Shown one piece after another: positions 15,643-24,601 of a stretch of DNA of 36,398 nucleotides (position 1 is its first letter; the number at the start of each line of letters is the position of its first letter). The notes beneath the pieces were generated by a model. It was not told the DNA's origin and made no database searches. It saw only the letters and a program-made list of their open reading frames with translations. The stretch comes from JAJFUV01 sp964561215 (GTDB lineage: Bacteria; Acidobacteriota; Terriglobia; Bryobacterales; Bryobacteraceae). The stretch is from contig CAZLOS010000046.1 of the NCBI GenBank assembly GCA_964561215.1, positions 1 to 36,398 on the forward strand, read 5' to 3'. Position numbers and translations under genes: made by a program.

Positions 15643-16914
15643 ATGGAAACAACACCGAATCTCACCAAGAGCCGCGCTCTGCTTGAACGCGCCGAGCGGC
15701 GGATTCCCGGCGGCGTGAATTCGCCCGTGCGCGCTTTCCGGGGCGTGGGCGGCACCCCGCCCTTCATCGCGAGGGGTGAAGGCTCGCGGCTGTACGACGC
15801 GGACGGAAACTCGTACATCGACTACGTGGGCTCGTGGGGCCCGTTGATCCTGGGACATGCGCATCCGGAAGTTCTAAACGCGCTGCGCAAAACCCTGGAC
15901 TCCGGCACCAGTTTCGGCGCGCCCACCGAGATCGAAATCGAACTGGCCGAAGAGATCTCCGATGCCATGCCATCCATCGAGATGGTCCGGCTGGTGAACT
16001 CCGGCACCGAAGCCACCATGAGCGCCCTGCGAGTGGCACGCGGCTTCACCGGCCGCCGGCTGGCAGTGAAATTCGAGGGCTGCTACCACGGCCACGTCGA
16101 TTCGCTGCTGGTTAAAGCCGGTTCGGGGATGGCCACGCTGGGCATTGCCGACACGGCCGGCGTTCCCGGCGAATTCGCATCCACCACGCTCGCGCTGCCG
16201 TACAACTCCGTCACCGCCCTGGAGGAAGCTTTCGAGCGCCATGGCCGCGAGATCGCGGCGGTGATCGTCGAGCCGGTCGCGGGCAATATGGGCTGCGTGC
16301 CGCCGGCAGCGGGCTACTTGCAGGCGATGCGCGAAATCACGTCGCGACATGGCGCGCTGCTCATCTTCGACGAGGTCATGACGGGCTTCCGCGTGGCGCG
16401 CGGCGGTGCGCAGCAACTGTACGGCATTCGCCCGGACCTGACCACGCTCGGCAAGGTGATCGGGGGCGGGCTGCCGGTGGGCGCGTACGGAGGCCGCGCG
16501 GACATCATGTCGCGCGTCGCGCCGCTGGGACCGGTCTATCAAGCCGGCACGCTGTCGGGCAATCCGCTGGCCGTCGCCGCCGGGCTGGCCATGCTGCGGC
16601 ACCTGAAGGCGCATCCGGAGGTGTACACACAACTCGAAGCGCGCGCCGCGAGGCTCACGGCGCAACCGCCTGCCGGCGTCACGGTGAACCGCCTGGGATC
16701 CATGTTCACATTCTTCTTTGCGGATCAGCCGGTCACGGACTATACGTCGGCCAAGAAGTGCGATACGGCCCGCTTCGCCCGCTTTTTCCACTGGATGCTC
16801 GGCCGGGGCGTCTACCTGGCCCCTTCGCAGTTTGAAACCGCGTTCCTGAGCGCCGCGCACACCGACACCGACATCGACGCGACCATCGCCGCCGCGCAGG
16901 CTTTCGCCGGCTGA
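15643..16914 (+). CDS. hemL: Glutamate-1-semialdehyde 2,1-aminomutase
   Basis: The product has 423 residues, close to the family's usual 425-430. HemL is a PLP enzyme that converts glutamate-1-semialdehyde to 5-aminolevulinate, the last step of the C5 route to tetrapyrroles (heme, corrinoids). The start motif IPGGVNSPVRAF is diagnostic, followed by YIDYVGSWGPLILGHAHP, NSGTEATMSALR (PLP phosphate site), FEGCYHGHVDSLLVKAGSG, IVEPVAGNMG, IFDEVMTGFRV and the PLP lysine K271 in TTLGKVIGGGLPVGAYGG. The ATG at 15643 is the natural start; the frame is open far upstream but that part is antisense-like to nothing and overlaps the previous gene. Cytosolic. A supply of 5-aminolevulinate would also feed the corrinoid cofactor needed with MtaB. 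Confidence 0.97.
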   Translation: METTPNLTKSRALLERAERRIPGGVNSPVRAFRGVGGTPPFIARGEGSRLYDADGNSYIDYVGSWGPLILGHAHPEVLNALRKTLDSGTSFGAPTEIEIELAEEISDAMPSIEMVRLVNSGTEATMSALRVARGFTGRRLAVKFEGCYHGHVDSLLVKAGSGMATLGIADTAGVPGEFASTTLALPYNSVTALEEAFERHGREIAAVIVEPVAGNMGCVPPAAGYLQAMREITSRHGALLIFDEVMTGFRVARGGAQQLYGIRPDLTTLGKVIGGGLPVGAYGGRADIMSRVAPLGPVYQAGTLSGNPLAVAAGLAMLRHLKAHPEVYTQLEARAARLTAQPPAGVTVNRLGSMFTFFFADQPVTDYTSAKKCDTARFARFFHWMLGRGVYLAPSQFETAFLSAAHTDTDIDATIAAAQAFAG

Positions 16915-16935
16915 GGAACGCGCCTCCGAACTCGC

Positions 16936-16941
16936 TATCAT
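16936..16941 (+). promoter_or_regulatory. -10-like box just before the propeller gene
   Basis: TATCAT lies six bases before the ATG at 16948 in the 33-base gap after hemL. The spacing would give a leaderless transcript. No ribosome-binding site is visible before the ATG, which fits. Confidence 0.35.
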
Positions 16942-16947
16942 GGCTTC

Positions 16948-18840
16948 ATGCGCGTTTTCTTCAGCGCTTGTTCAGCGCTGTTCATATTCATCTCCACATT
17001 GCAGGGCGGTGCCGCAGGCACTTTCGACCTGCTGGCAACGTATCGCGGGCTCGGATCGATGGTGGCCTCCGCTGTAGGGCCTGGCCCAACGGAGGGATCC
17101 CAACGCGTCTACCTCAGCTATCTCTACCTGGAGAAGACCATTGACGTTGTGGCGGTCGATCCCGCAACAGGAGCGTTCCAGGTCTTCACAAACCCCGCGC
17201 CCACCGAGTACGGCGCTCGTTGTATGACCGTAGGGCCGGACGGCAAGATCTATCTCGGCACGCTGCCTTATGCGCATTTCCTCGTGCTCGATCCCAAGGA
17301 AGGCACACTGAGGGACCTGGGCCGGCCGAGTAAGACCGAGTCTTACATTTGGGATGTGGCCTTCGGACCGGACGGCAGGCTCTACGGCGCTACCTACCCG
17401 CAGTCCAAGCTGGTGCGCTACGACCCAGCCACCGGCGTTCTCGAGGACCTTGGCCGTATGGACTCCGTGCAGCAGTACGCGCATTATGTGGCCGCCGGAG
17501 ACGATGGATTCGTCTACGTCGGCATCGGCACGAGTAAATCCAACATCGCCGCCTATCAGATCTCGACCGGGGAACACCGCAGCATCCTGCCGGCGGAGTA
17601 CCAGGGCGTCGAGCAGGCTTGGGTATACCGCGGCAAGGACGGCAAGGCGTACGGCCGCGCCGCAGGGCGCTACTTCCGCCTGGAGGGCTGGAACGCCACG
17701 CCTATCAGCACAAGCGACGCCTCGCCGCAGGCGCTGCCAAATACCCTGCCGGATGGCGGCGTGGTCAGCGTGAGCGGGCGCACGATTCGGCTTACGTACT
17801 CATCCGGCACGATCATCCCTGTGAATTTCGCTTACAGGGGCAATGAACTCGCCGTGTTCCGCGTCGGCTTCGGGCCGGACGGAAAGCTGTACGGGAGTTC
17901 GGTGCTGCCGATCCACCTGCTGGTTTACAACTCCGCCAGCGCCGCCATGGATGAACTGGGCGACCTGGGGGGCGGCGAGATTTACTCGTTCCTGTCGCGC
18001 CGCGATTCGCTGCTCATGGCGGCCTATTCGGGCTCGGCGCCGCTGATGAAATACGATCCGCTGAAGAGTTTCAAGCCAGGACAAGGCGCGGCGGACAACC
18101 CGCAACTGGTGACATTTTCGGGCTCCGATTCGAGTTGGAGGCCACAGGCCATGATTAATGGTCCGGACGGACGCGTGTTCATCGGCGCCGTTTCCGGCTA
18201 CGGACTGCTGGGCGGGCCGATGACGATCTGGGACCCCGACGGCGGTACGGTCGTAAGCTTCCCGCACATCGTGAGAGATCAGAGCGTGGTATCGCTTGCG
18301 GCCCGCGATAACCTGATCGTGGGCGGCACCACGATCAGCGGAGGCGGCGGCAGTTTTCCGACCCAAAAGGATGCCAGGCTCTTTGTATACGACCTGACCC
18401 AGAAGATGAAAACCGCGGAGGTAACTCCGCTCCCCGGAGCCGGAACCATCAACGACCTTGTCACCGCACCCAACGGCCTGGTGTACGGCCTGGTGGGCAA
18501 GGCGATGTTCACCTTCGATCCGACGTCCGCGCTTGTGAAGGACCTGCTGCCCTTCTCCATCACCGGCGCCGTATACAACAGCCTCGCGGTAGGTCCGGAC
18601 GGGCTGCTTTGGGGCCTCTGTTCCAGCGGCGTGTTCACGATCGACCCGGCCACGAACACAGCCGTCCTGGTCGCCAAGGCGCCGGAGACGATCACCGCCG
18701 GTTTTGCGATGGATTCAAGGGGCATCTACTTCGCGTCCGTGTCGAAGATCTACCGCTACAATATTCAGGACCAGACCGCCACGCCGCCGCTTAATCGAGC
18801 GAGGAAGCCCGCGCCGCCACCGGTGAGAAACGACCGTTAA
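16948..18840 (+). CDS. Secreted beta-propeller protein (paralogue 1)
   Basis: The product has 630 residues. A signal peptide (about 1-23, FSACSALFIFISTLQGGAAG) is followed by repeated blade motifs of the form GPDGKIYLGT: GARCMTVGPDGKIYLGT, DVAFGPDGRLYGATYP, VGFGPDGKLYGSSV, INGPDGRVFIGAVSG, LAVGPDGLLWGLCS. These suggest a seven- to eight-bladed or double propeller related to NHL, SMP-30 or PQQ-type repeats. No catalytic residues can be named. Residues about 155-215 and 342-480 align by eye with the protein encoded at 26358-28406 (for example LVRYDPATGVLED against LVRYDTGKGVLED), so the two are distant paralogues. Its stop codon overlaps that of the convergent lyase-esterase gene. It may bind or process a polysaccharide-derived ligand; this is inference. 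Confidence 0.85.
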   Translation: MRVFFSACSALFIFISTLQGGAAGTFDLLATYRGLGSMVASAVGPGPTEGSQRVYLSYLYLEKTIDVVAVDPATGAFQVFTNPAPTEYGARCMTVGPDGKIYLGTLPYAHFLVLDPKEGTLRDLGRPSKTESYIWDVAFGPDGRLYGATYPQSKLVRYDPATGVLEDLGRMDSVQQYAHYVAAGDDGFVYVGIGTSKSNIAAYQISTGEHRSILPAEYQGVEQAWVYRGKDGKAYGRAAGRYFRLEGWNATPISTSDASPQALPNTLPDGGVVSVSGRTIRLTYSSGTIIPVNFAYRGNELAVFRVGFGPDGKLYGSSVLPIHLLVYNSASAAMDELGDLGGGEIYSFLSRRDSLLMAAYSGSAPLMKYDPLKSFKPGQGAADNPQLVTFSGSDSSWRPQAMINGPDGRVFIGAVSGYGLLGGPMTIWDPDGGTVVSFPHIVRDQSVVSLAARDNLIVGGTTISGGGGSFPTQKDARLFVYDLTQKMKTAEVTPLPGAGTINDLVTAPNGLVYGLVGKAMFTFDPTSALVKDLLPFSITGAVYNSLAVGPDGLLWGLCSSGVFTIDPATNTAVLVAKAPETITAGFAMDSRGIYFASVSKIYRYNIQDQTATPPLNRARKPAPPPVRNDR

Positions 18841-21800
18841 CGCAAGCGTTCCGCCAGCCACCGGTAGGCTTGCTCGCGGACCGGAACGGGGAAATCGTGC
18901 GGGCCTTTGCCCACCTGAAAGACAAAGTTGCTTTCCGCGCCGAGCAGCCTGTATACGCTGCCTACTTGCGCTCCAGCGGCTTCAATAGCGTCGCTGTCCG
19001 GGAAGATCTCGTCCTGGCTCGCCGAGTAATTGAACAGGGGGCGCGGCGCCACCAGGGCCATCACTTCGTGCATGTCGAAGGGGACGATGCCCGCGCGCAG
19101 GTACGCCTTGAGCCGGGGAAGATGCACAAACCAGCTTTCGCGCGCCCAGGCCAGCGGCTTTGCGGTCATGCCGAACGTCGACAGGCCGCAACTGGATACC
19201 GCCGCGGCAATGCGCTCGTCGAAAGCGGCCAGGAAGAACGAGTTGTATGCGCCCAGGGAATGGCCGATGACGCCGATGCGCCGGGCGTTTACAAAGTCGA
19301 GCGTTTCCAGGCAGTCGATGCCGCGTTGGTGGTCCGAACACATCTTGCCCAGTGCGCTCCACTCCGGGTGCGCTCGATCGAAGACTTCCGTGACGTACGG
19401 CTTCGAGCCGGGATAGACACGTTCGCCGGCGGTGATGGAATCGGGCGCCAGCACAACGAATCCCCGTTCGGCTAACTCGTGTCCGTAACGCACGTGCGGC
19501 GCGCCGCCGATGCCGACAGCCGAATCCTTGCCTATGGCCTCCGTTTGATGCAGGGCGAGCACCGCAGGCCAAGGTTTCGTACCGCGTTTTGGAATGAGGA
19601 GCCAAGCGGGGATGCGGTCGCCATCCGCGCTCAAGTAGCTCACCTTGCGGCGCGTATAGCCGGGCCTGTCTTCTTCCGACAGAGTGCGCACGTCAAGCGG
19701 CGCCGCGCGCGAGGGAAACTTACCCATCACGTCGATCACTCGTTGCCGGATCTCCCCGCGACGGCGTTGCCACTGGGCCGCCGCGGTGATGCGAAGCGGC
19801 CGCCAGCCGTTCACGTCCTTAGGATCGCTGTCGAAGCCGCCAAGCAGTTCAATCTGGCTGTCGATCATGACGCGCGCCGGCCGAAGCTTCTCGCCGGTCA
19901 CGATGCGTGATTGCGAGAGATCCGCGGGGCGAATGACAATCTGGTCGCCGCCAACCTGGAGCAGAATATTGCCCCCCTCGGCAGGCCAGGCGTCCATCCG
20001 GACGCGCGGACGCTCCGCGGCAGCGTGCGTTTGCAGTACCGTCACGAACGTGGCCTCGGACGCATCGACGGAGACAGCCGCAGTGCGCCCGAACTTCTCC
20101 TCCTGACCGTGGCGTTTCAGATGCCAAGCGGCTTGCTGCGGCAGCAGCGTGGATGCCGTCAGAGCCGACTCGCCCACAATCGCGCGGATGACACCGTCGC
20201 CCTCGATTACGAACCGTCCCCGAGGCTGGGTTTGCAGCAGCCACTCGATGGAGCGGCGCCGGCCGTCGGTGCGGATCTGGTCCAGCACCACAAATAAGCC
20301 GAGCGATCGGACATGCAGAACGTGGCGGGTGAACTGCCGCAGGCCCGGGCAGGTATTCCCCGCCTCCCCCGTCACACCCGCCATGTTCGGTGAATCGAAA
20401 AAGCCGCGCAACGCGCCGTCGGCTTTCCTCTGCCCCGCACCGTCCACCAGGATGACGTTGTGCCCCAGGCTGCCGCGAGTGAAGGCGTGTTCGAGCCGTG
20501 TCAACTCCCGGTCTCGGCCGTCGGGATAATTCATATCGAAGCGCTGGTAGCCGGGATCCGAAGCGAGCACCTCGCCTCGAGCTGCCACGATGAAGCTGTT
20601 CTGATCCAGGTGCGAGTGCCCGACGCTCGGTCCACTGCGGAAGGCCACGAGCGTGTCCGTCGCGTTCCACCCGGAACGCAGGGCTACGCACCCGACGCTC
20701 CTGAACTCCTTCGCGAGCGCCGTGGGCGGCTTCGCGGCGCTGAGGTCCGGCTGTACCGCGTAAGAGTTACCCTGCCGCAGTGCATAGAACAGCCAGCGCT
20801 GGATGGTTTCGAGGTGCAAGGGATCCGCGTATTTCGCGTTCAATGCCTGCCGGAGGTAGTATTGCGCGCTGCTTGAAAGGTCCATGCGCCGGAACATGCC
20901 GATCATGAGCGGCTGCGATCCCTGCGGACCGCCGCTGTCGCCGAATCCGGCCAGCCAGTTCTTGCCCGGAATCGTGAAGTACAGCGGAAGCTCGTGGGCG
21001 CGGCGGAAGTAAGGGTGAACAAAAAGGTCCACGCCGGTCTCGCGCTTCAGGCCGGAGGAAAACAGCGCCAGCGGCTCCATCGACGCCGCCCCGTAGTAGA
21101 ATCCCTCCACGAGCCCGCCGTCCGCGTTGCCGAATTCATCCAGGAACAGCCTGGACAAGCGCACGGCAAGATCGAGGTGCTTGCCGGCCTCCGGATGTTC
21201 ACCGCGCACAGCCAGGGCGCCGAGCCCGAGCGCGGCGCTCACCATCGCGCAGCCGTTGGGCCAGCGTTGCGGGTGAGATACGAATGAGTCTTCCGCGCCG
21301 GCGCGCGACGCGATGGGGCGGAGTCCCTTCTCGACAATCGCGTTTGAGATCGCTCGCCGGTCGGCCGCGTTCAGGTGTGGATGGAGATAGTCGTACGCGA
21401 TCGACATGCCGAAGGTGATGAGGTAGGTATCGAGACACGGATCCTTGCCGTTCGAGCAGGAGTCGATGTCGGTCCATCGCTCCCAACCGGCGATGCCTAG
21501 CATCATGGTGCGGGCCCGGTCGAGCAGTCGCCGGTCGCCGGTAATCGCATGCCCATAGGCGAGGGCGTCGAGTTCCATGCGCAGTTCCGCGCTGAGCGCC
21601 GTCCAATAGGGCCAGTTCGTGGACGGGTGACGGGCGGGCATGGGCGCGGCGGGCAAGGGGATAGAGTAGCCGGGCCAAGACGCCGTGCGAGTTTTGCTGA
21701 GATAGGGCGCGGCGGCTTGCGCCGCTTCGGACACGCGCTGTGGATCCTTGCGCAGCGTGGCCAATTCGGCCGAATCATAGACTAGACGCGGGTGGCCACC

Positions 21801-21875
21801 GGCGATACAAGGTGCGGCAGCCGCCAACATCACCGCAAACAGCGCGAACTTACTTCGGAAGGATCTCACGCACAT
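18837..21875 (-). CDS. Secreted heparinase II/III-like polysaccharide lyase fused to an alpha/beta-hydrolase esterase
   Basis: The product has 1012 residues. A signal peptide (about 1-25, FALFAVMLAAAAPCIA) precedes an alpha/alpha-toroid domain starting HPRLVYDSAELATLR (about 28-370). A heparinase II/III-type beta-sandwich follows (about 385-660) with H420-S-H422 in SVGHSHLDQNSFIV, the hallmark of PL12/15/17/21-like lyases. After a linker, about 690-1012 is an esterase of the acetyl-xylan-esterase/dienelactone-hydrolase type: nucleophile S873 in GHSLGAYNS, acid D955 in SQDEIFPD and H993 in KGPHDFP. Both catalytic sets look intact. The fusion should cleave a uronic-acid polysaccharide by beta-elimination and remove acyl groups. 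It is last in the operon beginning at the symporter and overlaps the preceding gene by 26 bases. The start could also be the GTG at 21869. Confidence 0.88.
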   Translation of the reverse strand: MCVRSFRSKFALFAVMLAAAAPCIAGGHPRLVYDSAELATLRKDPQRVSEAAQAAAPYLSKTRTASWPGYSIPLPAAPMPARHPSTNWPYWTALSAELRMELDALAYGHAITGDRRLLDRARTMMLGIAGWERWTDIDSCSNGKDPCLDTYLITFGMSIAYDYLHPHLNAADRRAISNAIVEKGLRPIASRAGAEDSFVSHPQRWPNGCAMVSAALGLGALAVRGEHPEAGKHLDLAVRLSRLFLDEFGNADGGLVEGFYYGAASMEPLALFSSGLKRETGVDLFVHPYFRRAHELPLYFTIPGKNWLAGFGDSGGPQGSQPLMIGMFRRMDLSSSAQYYLRQALNAKYADPLHLETIQRWLFYALRQGNSYAVQPDLSAAKPPTALAKEFRSVGCVALRSGWNATDTLVAFRSGPSVGHSHLDQNSFIVAARGEVLASDPGYQRFDMNYPDGRDRELTRLEHAFTRGSLGHNVILVDGAGQRKADGALRGFFDSPNMAGVTGEAGNTCPGLRQFTRHVLHVRSLGLFVVLDQIRTDGRRRSIEWLLQTQPRGRFVIEGDGVIRAIVGESALTASTLLPQQAAWHLKRHGQEEKFGRTAAVSVDASEATFVTVLQTHAAAERPRVRMDAWPAEGGNILLQVGGDQIVIRPADLSQSRIVTGEKLRPARVMIDSQIELLGGFDSDPKDVNGWRPLRITAAAQWQRRRGEIRQRVIDVMGKFPSRAAPLDVRTLSEEDRPGYTRRKVSYLSADGDRIPAWLLIPKRGTKPWPAVLALHQTEAIGKDSAVGIGGAPHVRYGHELAERGFVVLAPDSITAGERVYPGSKPYVTEVFDRAHPEWSALGKMCSDHQRGIDCLETLDFVNARRIGVIGHSLGAYNSFFLAAFDERIAAAVSSCGLSTFGMTAKPLAWARESWFVHLPRLKAYLRAGIVPFDMHEVMALVAPRPLFNYSASQDEIFPDSDAIEAAGAQVGSVYRLLGAESNFVFQVGKGPHDFPVPVREQAYRWLAERLR

Positions 21876-23622
21876 ATTGGATCATCTTGTCCCAGCGCGC
21901 CTTGGCGTAAGGCTCGGCAACACGCCGGCCCTCGTAAGCCATCTCAACCAGTTGCGTTACATCCTGGGGCGCCCTCCCGATGCGCACCGGCCCCACGCGC
22001 CTGGCGATTTCAAGCGCCAGCCGGCCGGCTTGTTCGCCGCCGTAAAGCGGCGCAACGCGCCTGGCGAGAAATTCCGCGTCGCTCATCTCCGGGTTGTAAG
22101 TGAATTCGGAGAAGGCCAGGTAGCTCAACTCGACATTGGGAAACTCGGGCGATTCCTCGCCGTAAGTGTCGAGGCCCTGGAACCCGTGTTGGTGCGCCTT
22201 GCGCGCCGCCTCGCGGTAGGCGTCAACAAAGAAGCCCTTCTGGTTGCTCGTGTAGAACGCATTCCAGTGGATGTATCCGATGTAATTCTTTCCCGGGGGC
22301 CGCAAGCCTTCCGGCCAGGGCGACTCGTAGAGGCCCGGTGTCCATTCCTTCGCCCTCGCGGCGCTGCGCGACCGCGTGGGCACCAGGTCAGTAAGCATGT
22401 TAGTAAGCGTCCACTGGCAGATAGCGTAATCGGGTGCAACACTTACATGGAGTGGCGGCTTGTCCTTCATCTCCGGCGTGAAACCGCCGTAAGTGACATA
22501 GGACATCCAGGTATCGGGCGCCACGTCGTGAATGGTCTTCATCACGAACGGGACGATCCGGGCGAGGTCCTTGCTGAAGTCGGTTTCACCGCCGCCCTGC
22601 CGCCGGCGGGCCTCGATGCACTCCGGGTTATAGCAGGTGGAATGCTCGGCGAATTCGACATTCACGCCGCCGATCGGGAAGGTCTTGTACAGCCAGCGAA
22701 AGCCCCTTTCCACCCACTCGCGATTCTCCGGCAATTCGAGACAAAGCGTCCGCGGCTCAGGCTTGCCGTTCTTGTCGATGGAACGCAGCCGCGGATTCCG
22801 CTCGGCGCGCGTTTCGAGATTGAACTCATGATTGCCCTCATGGTAGAAGCCGCCGTAGTGGCGGTCGATGCCGGCCCCCGGGATGATCTTCACCCCGCGC
22901 TCGTTGGCGTAGCGGCACACTTCGAGCGCCGCCGGGATGCCGCCGTGGTTATCGCGTAGGAAACCCCAGAGGATGAGGCCGTTCAGCTTGTGCTCGCTCA
23001 TGTAATCGATGACGAGCTTCATGTTGTTGACGAAGGCCTCGGGTCGCTTGAACCACGCGCGCACGCTGTCGCTTTTGGGAAGCTGCTGCATTGGGATGTA
23101 GACGTTGTCGTGATCCAGCAGGTCCCAGTTGGTCCGGTCATCCCAGTTCCAGAGCCAGCGGTATTTCATCTTGGGAATCCCGGTGTAGTCGAGCTTTCCA
23201 ACTTCAACGCCGTCGCCGGCCGGATGAAGATAGAAATTCTTGAAGTCGCTGGCGGCGTAAATGGCGCCGGTGCGGTCGCCTCCCGCGAGCACGATGACTG
23301 TCTTGCCCGAACGGGCACCGGAACGGACCAGGTACCCTTCCGGCGGCAGCTTCGCGATGTCGTCCTTCCAACCAAGGTCCGCGGCCGCGCGCGCCAATCC
23401 CGGGTTCGACGACAGCGTGCCCACGTAGACGACTACACGGGCAGCGTCCGGCGAAGGATTGATGGCCGCGTACTTGCGCAACTCGCCGGTGACGCGGCTG
23501 GCCGCGTATTCGTCCCGATCCCCACCGACGACGGCGGTAAGCGAAGCGCCGTTCCTTACGATTGGAATCTCTGCGGCGCCGGCTGCAAGCGCAGCCAGCA
23601 GCATGAGTGCGAATGCACGCAT
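21850..23622 (-). CDS. Secreted glycosidase-like protein with GH20b/GH67N-type N-terminal domain
   Basis: The product has 590 residues. The ATG at 23622 is preferred because GAGGAG lies six bases upstream and a signal peptide follows (MRAFALMLLAALAAGAAE); an upstream start at 23649 would overlap the previous gene. Residues about 25-140 resemble the non-catalytic domain before GH20 and GH67 barrels, ending TVIVLAGGDRTGAIYAASDFKNFYL. The rest looks like a TIM barrel: KMKYRWLWNWDDRTNW, HKLNGLILWGFLRDNHGG, GVKIIPGAGIDRHYGGFYHEGNHEF, GGVNVEFAEHSTCYNPEC, HGFQGLDTYGEESPEFPN. Acidic residues suitable for catalysis are present (VEFAEH, YGEESPE), but I cannot assign a GH family. Candidates are alpha-glucuronidase-like or DUF4838-type enzymes. 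It lies between a URO-D-family gene (10-base gap) and the lyase-esterase fusion (overlap), so it probably acts on the same glycan. Confidence 0.75.
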   Translation of the reverse strand: MRAFALMLLAALAAGAAEIPIVRNGASLTAVVGGDRDEYAASRVTGELRKYAAINPSPDAARVVVYVGTLSSNPGLARAAADLGWKDDIAKLPPEGYLVRSGARSGKTVIVLAGGDRTGAIYAASDFKNFYLHPAGDGVEVGKLDYTGIPKMKYRWLWNWDDRTNWDLLDHDNVYIPMQQLPKSDSVRAWFKRPEAFVNNMKLVIDYMSEHKLNGLILWGFLRDNHGGIPAALEVCRYANERGVKIIPGAGIDRHYGGFYHEGNHEFNLETRAERNPRLRSIDKNGKPEPRTLCLELPENREWVERGFRWLYKTFPIGGVNVEFAEHSTCYNPECIEARRRQGGGETDFSKDLARIVPFVMKTIHDVAPDTWMSYVTYGGFTPEMKDKPPLHVSVAPDYAICQWTLTNMLTDLVPTRSRSAARAKEWTPGLYESPWPEGLRPPGKNYIGYIHWNAFYTSNQKGFFVDAYREAARKAHQHGFQGLDTYGEESPEFPNVELSYLAFSEFTYNPEMSDAEFLARRVAPLYGGEQAGRLALEIARRVGPVRIGRAPQDVTQLVEMAYEGRRVAEPYAKARWDKMIQYVREILPK

Positions 23623-23632
23623 AGGAGTCTCC

Positions 23633-24601
23633 TCACTGTTCCAGCGCAACCTCCAAAATGGCTTTCACTTTGGGCACATCCACCAGGCGGCTCAAGTAGA
23701 GACTGATCACCTTGGGGTTGTAGGTAGCGTATCGGCGATACGTCTGCTGCAGCTCAGCGGCGCCCTGGTTGGCGATGTCCCAATCCTGTATGCGCAACTG
23801 GAACCGTGTAGGGCAGTGCTGCTTGAGCAGGTCCGGCGTCAGGTACTGATCGGCGCTGGGATCGTAGCAATCCACGCGCAGGTCCTTCAGGAATGGCAGA
23901 TGGCCCACGCGGAGCAGTTCGCTGTGCACGAACCGCTCGGTCGAATTCAGTTGTTCGAAGACTTGCTCCCAGTAGGGGGCCACAAATTCGCCGAAGAGCT
24001 TCGGCGGGATGATGCCGGCAAAATCGTCAGGGAAGCCTTGCGGGAAGGCGCCCTCGACGCCCGAGAAGCGGCGCGTGATGGCGCGGGCATAGCCGAATGC
24101 GCTGGTCACGCTGAACTGCATCAACTTGTGCGTGCGCGCCGGATCGTCGTAAGGCAGCGTAAAGAAGGCCGGACCTAGCAGCAGCGATGCCGTGGTCACG
24201 GGACCCTCGAAAAGATGGCCTATGAAGAGCGGAGCGCCAGGCCAACGCCGCACGAGTTCTTCGGCCAGCTTCAACCGCTCCTGGATCAGACTTGCCGCCA
24301 GATAATCCTCGGGCTCGCGCAAGTTATCAATATCTTCCGGCGAGGCAAGCAGCGTGGTGGGCTTCGGTTCGTACTCAGTAAACGTCACCTGAGTTCCGAG
24401 CGAAACAATGTGCGTGTAGGTAAACTCGGCCAGGCGCGGCAACGGGGCCGGGACGCCCAGTTCCGCGGCAAGCTCGCCCGCGAGCCGATAGCCCCGGACG
24501 ATCGCGTCCACGTCGAAGTGCAAATCTCGCTGTTGAACGCCGGCCAGTTCGGCAATAACGGGGTCCGTGAAGCCAAATTCAAATGCTTGTCGAGAACTCA
24601 T
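23633..24601 (-). CDS. Second URO-D-family protein
   Basis: The product has 322 residues. The fold assignment rests on DDFAGIIPPKLFGEFVAPYWEQVFEQL, which parallels the GDD..h.P..F.efv.P motif of the family, and on VHSELLRVGHLPFLKDL, at the position of the metal-binding HxC/HxD segment (here H226-S-E228). Residues such as PLFIGHLFEGPVTTASLLLG also fit. It is short and lacks HemE signatures, so a methyltransferase-like or unknown activity is more likely than heme synthesis. Its ATG overlaps the stop of the symporter gene (ATGA), and the next gene follows after 10 bases. It is therefore embedded in a polysaccharide-use operon. This repeats the URO-D/glycosidase pairing at 564-3149. It is presumably cytosolic; no signal is seen. 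Confidence 0.68.
   Translation of the reverse strand: MSSRQAFEFGFTDPVIAELAGVQQRDLHFDVDAIVRGYRLAGELAAELGVPAPLPRLAEFTYTHIVSLGTQVTFTEYEPKPTTLLASPEDIDNLREPEDYLAASLIQERLKLAEELVRRWPGAPLFIGHLFEGPVTTASLLLGPAFFTLPYDDPARTHKLMQFSVTSAFGYARAITRRFSGVEGAFPQGFPDDFAGIIPPKLFGEFVAPYWEQVFEQLNSTERFVHSELLRVGHLPFLKDLRVDCYDPSADQYLTPDLLKQHCPTRFQLRIQDWDIANQGAAELQQTYRRYATYNPKVISLYLSRLVDVPKVKAILEVALEQ

Noticed and set aside
15874..16941. 355-codon open frame on the minus strand
   Set aside because: It lies opposite hemL, whose identity is certain; the composition is that of a GC-driven shadow frame.
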